Below are positions 10,001 through 11,602 of a stretch of 11,602 bases of DNA, in pieces. The stretch is from Smittium culicis. Its lineage: Eukaryota > Kickxellomycota > Harpellomycetes > Harpellales > Legeriomycetaceae. Location: positions 1 through 11,602 of the forward strand of contig LSSN01000351.1 of the NCBI GenBank assembly GCA_001970855.1, in the 5' to 3' direction. Positions within the stretch are counted from its first letter, which is position 1; every line of letters starts with the position of its first letter. The notes beneath the pieces are model-generated. The model was given only the letters and a program-made list of their open reading frames with translations, did no database searches and had not been told where the DNA came from. The translations under genes were made by a program, and so were the position numbers.

Positions 10001-10955
10001 TTGTAGTTTTTTCTTTTCAAATATCAGAGTTTCTTCTTTTTTAGAAACATTGTTTTTATTCTTTTTGTTTTTCTAGTGGATAATAAAAAAATTTGTACGA
10101 ACAATAAGAGGTGTTTGAATTAAACTAATAAGATTTGATTTTTAGGAGATAATGGATGTATAAAAGTAAGATAAATTATTACCCGTTTTGAATTCGATAG
10201 GAAATCATCAGAAGATTCTAAGTCTATTATGTCTTGCTATTAAAAAAAAAAACAACTTATAATTGAGGTTGCATAATTCGGCAATGGGAAGAGGGAATAA
10301 TAGATAAAATAATTACTATAAGATATTTTATAATTGAAAATATACCTGATGAATAAATTCTTTTTTTTTTTGAGAATTTTCAGAAGTATCAGAGTCAGAA
10401 TTTATAACAGAAGCTTTTTTTCCAGTTCTTTTTCTCTTGGATAATCGATTGTCTAAATTAATTTTTAAAGGAAATGGTGATCAATTAGCAAATAAAACTA
10501 CATTATACAAATTTTAGTAAATTGAAGAAAAAAATAGAGAGGTATATACAAAAAATGAGTAATGTGAAATTATTGAATAGTGAATCAAAATTTGACAATT
10601 TTACTTTTTTTTGGAGAATTCTCGAGTTCAACTTTTACATTATTAAATCCTTTTAAATTCCTTTCATTTAAATTTACGTTGCAGCTATTAAGTGGTGAAA
10701 ATTGGGGTTTATCAGAAATATCTAAAGAATTATTGGAGCTAAAATTCAGGATATCTTTCTGAGATGTATTGTTTTTGGAATCAGGGAATTTATTTTTCGA
10801 TTCTTGGGTTCTTTGTGAGCCTAAAGAGAATCGAAGCTTACCCTGTCAAATTAAGTAAACGTGATTAGAATAGATTTAAGTATAAGATATAAGCATGATT
10901 TTACAGTAACAAAATCTACATGAAAAATAAAAATTTAAAATACCTTTTGGCTCAT
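7036..10955 (-). CDS. RAD17: RAD17/Rad24-family checkpoint clamp loader, 11 exons
   Basis: Large subunit of the alternative RFC complex that loads the 9-1-1 (Rad9-Hus1-Rad1) clamp at damaged DNA in the nucleus to activate ATR-type signalling (family knowledge). Exons, high to low: 10955-10944, 10842-10605, 10452-10346, 10236-10183, 10072-9911, 9848-9765, 9580-9433, 9334-7953, 7794-7557, 7471-7382, 7244-7036; 907 aa, against about 600-690 in yeast and human. Visible motifs: family block WWSEISPESKDELAVHPKK (182-200), Walker A GPTGSGKT (228-235), EWVNS (251-255), Walker B-like VILLEDIPN (321-329), sensor-1 strand PLIIVFSDSS (356-365), FNPVANT (429-435), sensor-2 GGDIRSALNNLQ (496-507, Arg500), LSLFHALGKVLYSKR (634-648), FSLYLHQNYPYF (691-702), tail DDIIEDSD (900-907) like the human IIIEDYESD tail. 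The extra length is the N-terminus and a Ser/Asn-rich insert at about 508-633. The ATG is the first after an in-frame TAA 9 nt upstream. No frameshift is seen. The family call is firm; exons 1-4 and 10 rest mainly on phase and splice sites. Confidence 0.93.
7245..10943 (-). other. Ten spliceosomal introns of the RAD17 gene
   Basis: Introns, high to low: 10943-10843 (101 nt), 10604-10453 (152), 10345-10237 (109), 10182-10073 (110), 9910-9849 (62), 9764-9581 (184), 9432-9335 (98), 7952-7795 (158), 7556-7472 (85), 7381-7245 (137). All ten donors begin GTA: GTATTT, GTAAAA, GTATAT, GTAATA, GTACCA, GTAATA, GTATAG, GTAAGT, GTAAAT, GTAATT. Acceptors are TTTAG five times, plus GACAG, AATAG, ACTAG, TATAG and CACAG. 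Several carry a TTAAT- or CTAAT-like branch site shortly before the acceptor. Phases match at all junctions. The last intron is the least certain because a GC-richer open stretch lies inside it (7326-7267). Confidence 0.8.
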
Positions 10956-11602
10956 AATAGTTTATTAATAGTTTTAGTGATAAGTGGATAAGATGGAAAT
11001 TAGTATTTATGTATTTATACTTGCAACTCAAATGAATAAAATAGGTTAATTCTTCTTTTCGCAGTTTATAATTGGTGAGCTTTTAATTATTGGTCTTGTT
11101 TTCCCCTTTAATGGGCAATAGATTATTTTTGATCTACCAAATATAAACAACTAGAATTTTTAAAAATACTTTAATTCTGAGAACTTAATAAATATTGGTA
11201 TATTGTAAATAAACAGCAAATAACAAATTTGCTTAAAAACCGTTGATGAATAACTAAATCAGTGATTTTAAAGAGCGTTGGATATGAAAGGGTAACTATA
11301 CGCAGCATTAGCCGAGCATAATTGGCTGTTTTTTTTTATCTTGTTTTAGGCTTATATATAATTACCTTTTCATGTACTTAGGCTATAATTAAATCTAGAC
11401 TTATAATCAGCTCAACTATATGTAGTTCATAAAAGTGTCTTTTTGATTTAATTGAGAAATTATAAAGTTACACAAAATGATATTAAAAAAAACCTATTTT
11501 TTGAAATAGCTAGCGTAATATTCCCTTATAATTTATAGCAGTTTTCTAATAACTATGATAATTTCTCAGTCTATTGACATGCTCTTATTAGTGTATATCA
11601 TT
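10956..11602. other. 5' flank of RAD17, no gene seen
   Basis: I see no coding frame that I can support on either strand. The only less AT-rich part, about 11270-11330, has a 23-codon plus-strand frame ending at a TAA (residues such as GYERVTIRSISRA) with no ATG and no neighbour. A 9-T run follows at 11329-11337. The rest is AT-rich spacer, with the candidate TATA box at its left edge. Confidence 0.5.
11012..11019 (-). promoter_or_regulatory. Candidate TATA box of RAD17
   Basis: The minus strand reads TATAAATA, ending about 56 nt upstream of the RAD17 ATG, a plausible distance for a compact AT-rich promoter. In DNA this AT-rich such a match is only weakly informative. No MluI-type (ACGCGT) cell-cycle box is visible nearby. 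Confidence 0.35.

Noticed and set aside
10580..10762. Plus-strand open frame of 60 codons
   Set aside because: It is the antisense shadow of RAD17 exon 2, whose minus-strand frame fits the spliced protein in phase.
11300..11340. Short GGCT/AGCC pairing followed by nine Ts, like a Pol III or hairpin terminator
   Set aside because: The stem is only 4 bp, no A or B box is visible upstream, and T-runs are common throughout this DNA.
1..11602. CRISPR arrays, prokaryotic operons and rRNA genes
   Set aside because: No regularly spaced repeats, no ribosome-binding sites with tightly packed genes, and no rRNA-like segments; spliceosomal introns show the DNA is eukaryotic.

Overview
The window is very AT-rich eukaryotic DNA with one intact gene. 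The short introns, all starting GTA and ending AG, together with the Ser/Asn/Lys-rich protein style and scattered decayed element fragments, suggest an AT-rich early-diverging fungus or a similar small eukaryote. This is an inference from style only; no taxonomic marker such as rRNA is present.

The clear gene is on the minus strand (10955 down to 7036): a RAD17/Rad24-type checkpoint clamp loader. I reconstructed 11 exons and 10 introns. The exons sum to 2724 nt, exactly 908 codons including TGA, with consistent phase at every junction. The 907-residue product has a long basic and acidic N-terminus, the family block just before the ATPase domain, Walker A, a Walker B-like strand, sensor motifs, the helical C-terminal domain and a terminal acidic tail. 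It would join the small RFC subunits to load the 9-1-1 clamp on damaged DNA.

The left two thirds hold no intact gene that I can support. In order: positions 2-319 are a less AT-rich patch with coding character, broken by stops. Positions 531-763 hold inverted repeats, then two clusters of heat-shock elements on a 5-bp grid, then a TATA box: a textbook heat-shock promoter with no surviving gene behind it. Positions 764-4260 are AT-rich sequence with a hexamer repeat, a perfect hairpin and one membrane-like open frame without an ATG. Positions 4261-4988 (minus) are a decayed gene for what looks like a small secreted protein. Positions 5611-6110 (minus) are a frameshifted remnant of the C-terminal end of a LINE-type reverse transcriptase.

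Positions 6111-7035 are the 3' flank of RAD17, and 10956-11602 its 5' flank with a plausible TATA box. The picture is a solitary DNA-damage checkpoint gene at the edge of a graveyard of mobile elements and pseudogenes. The most unusual item is the orphan heat-shock promoter.
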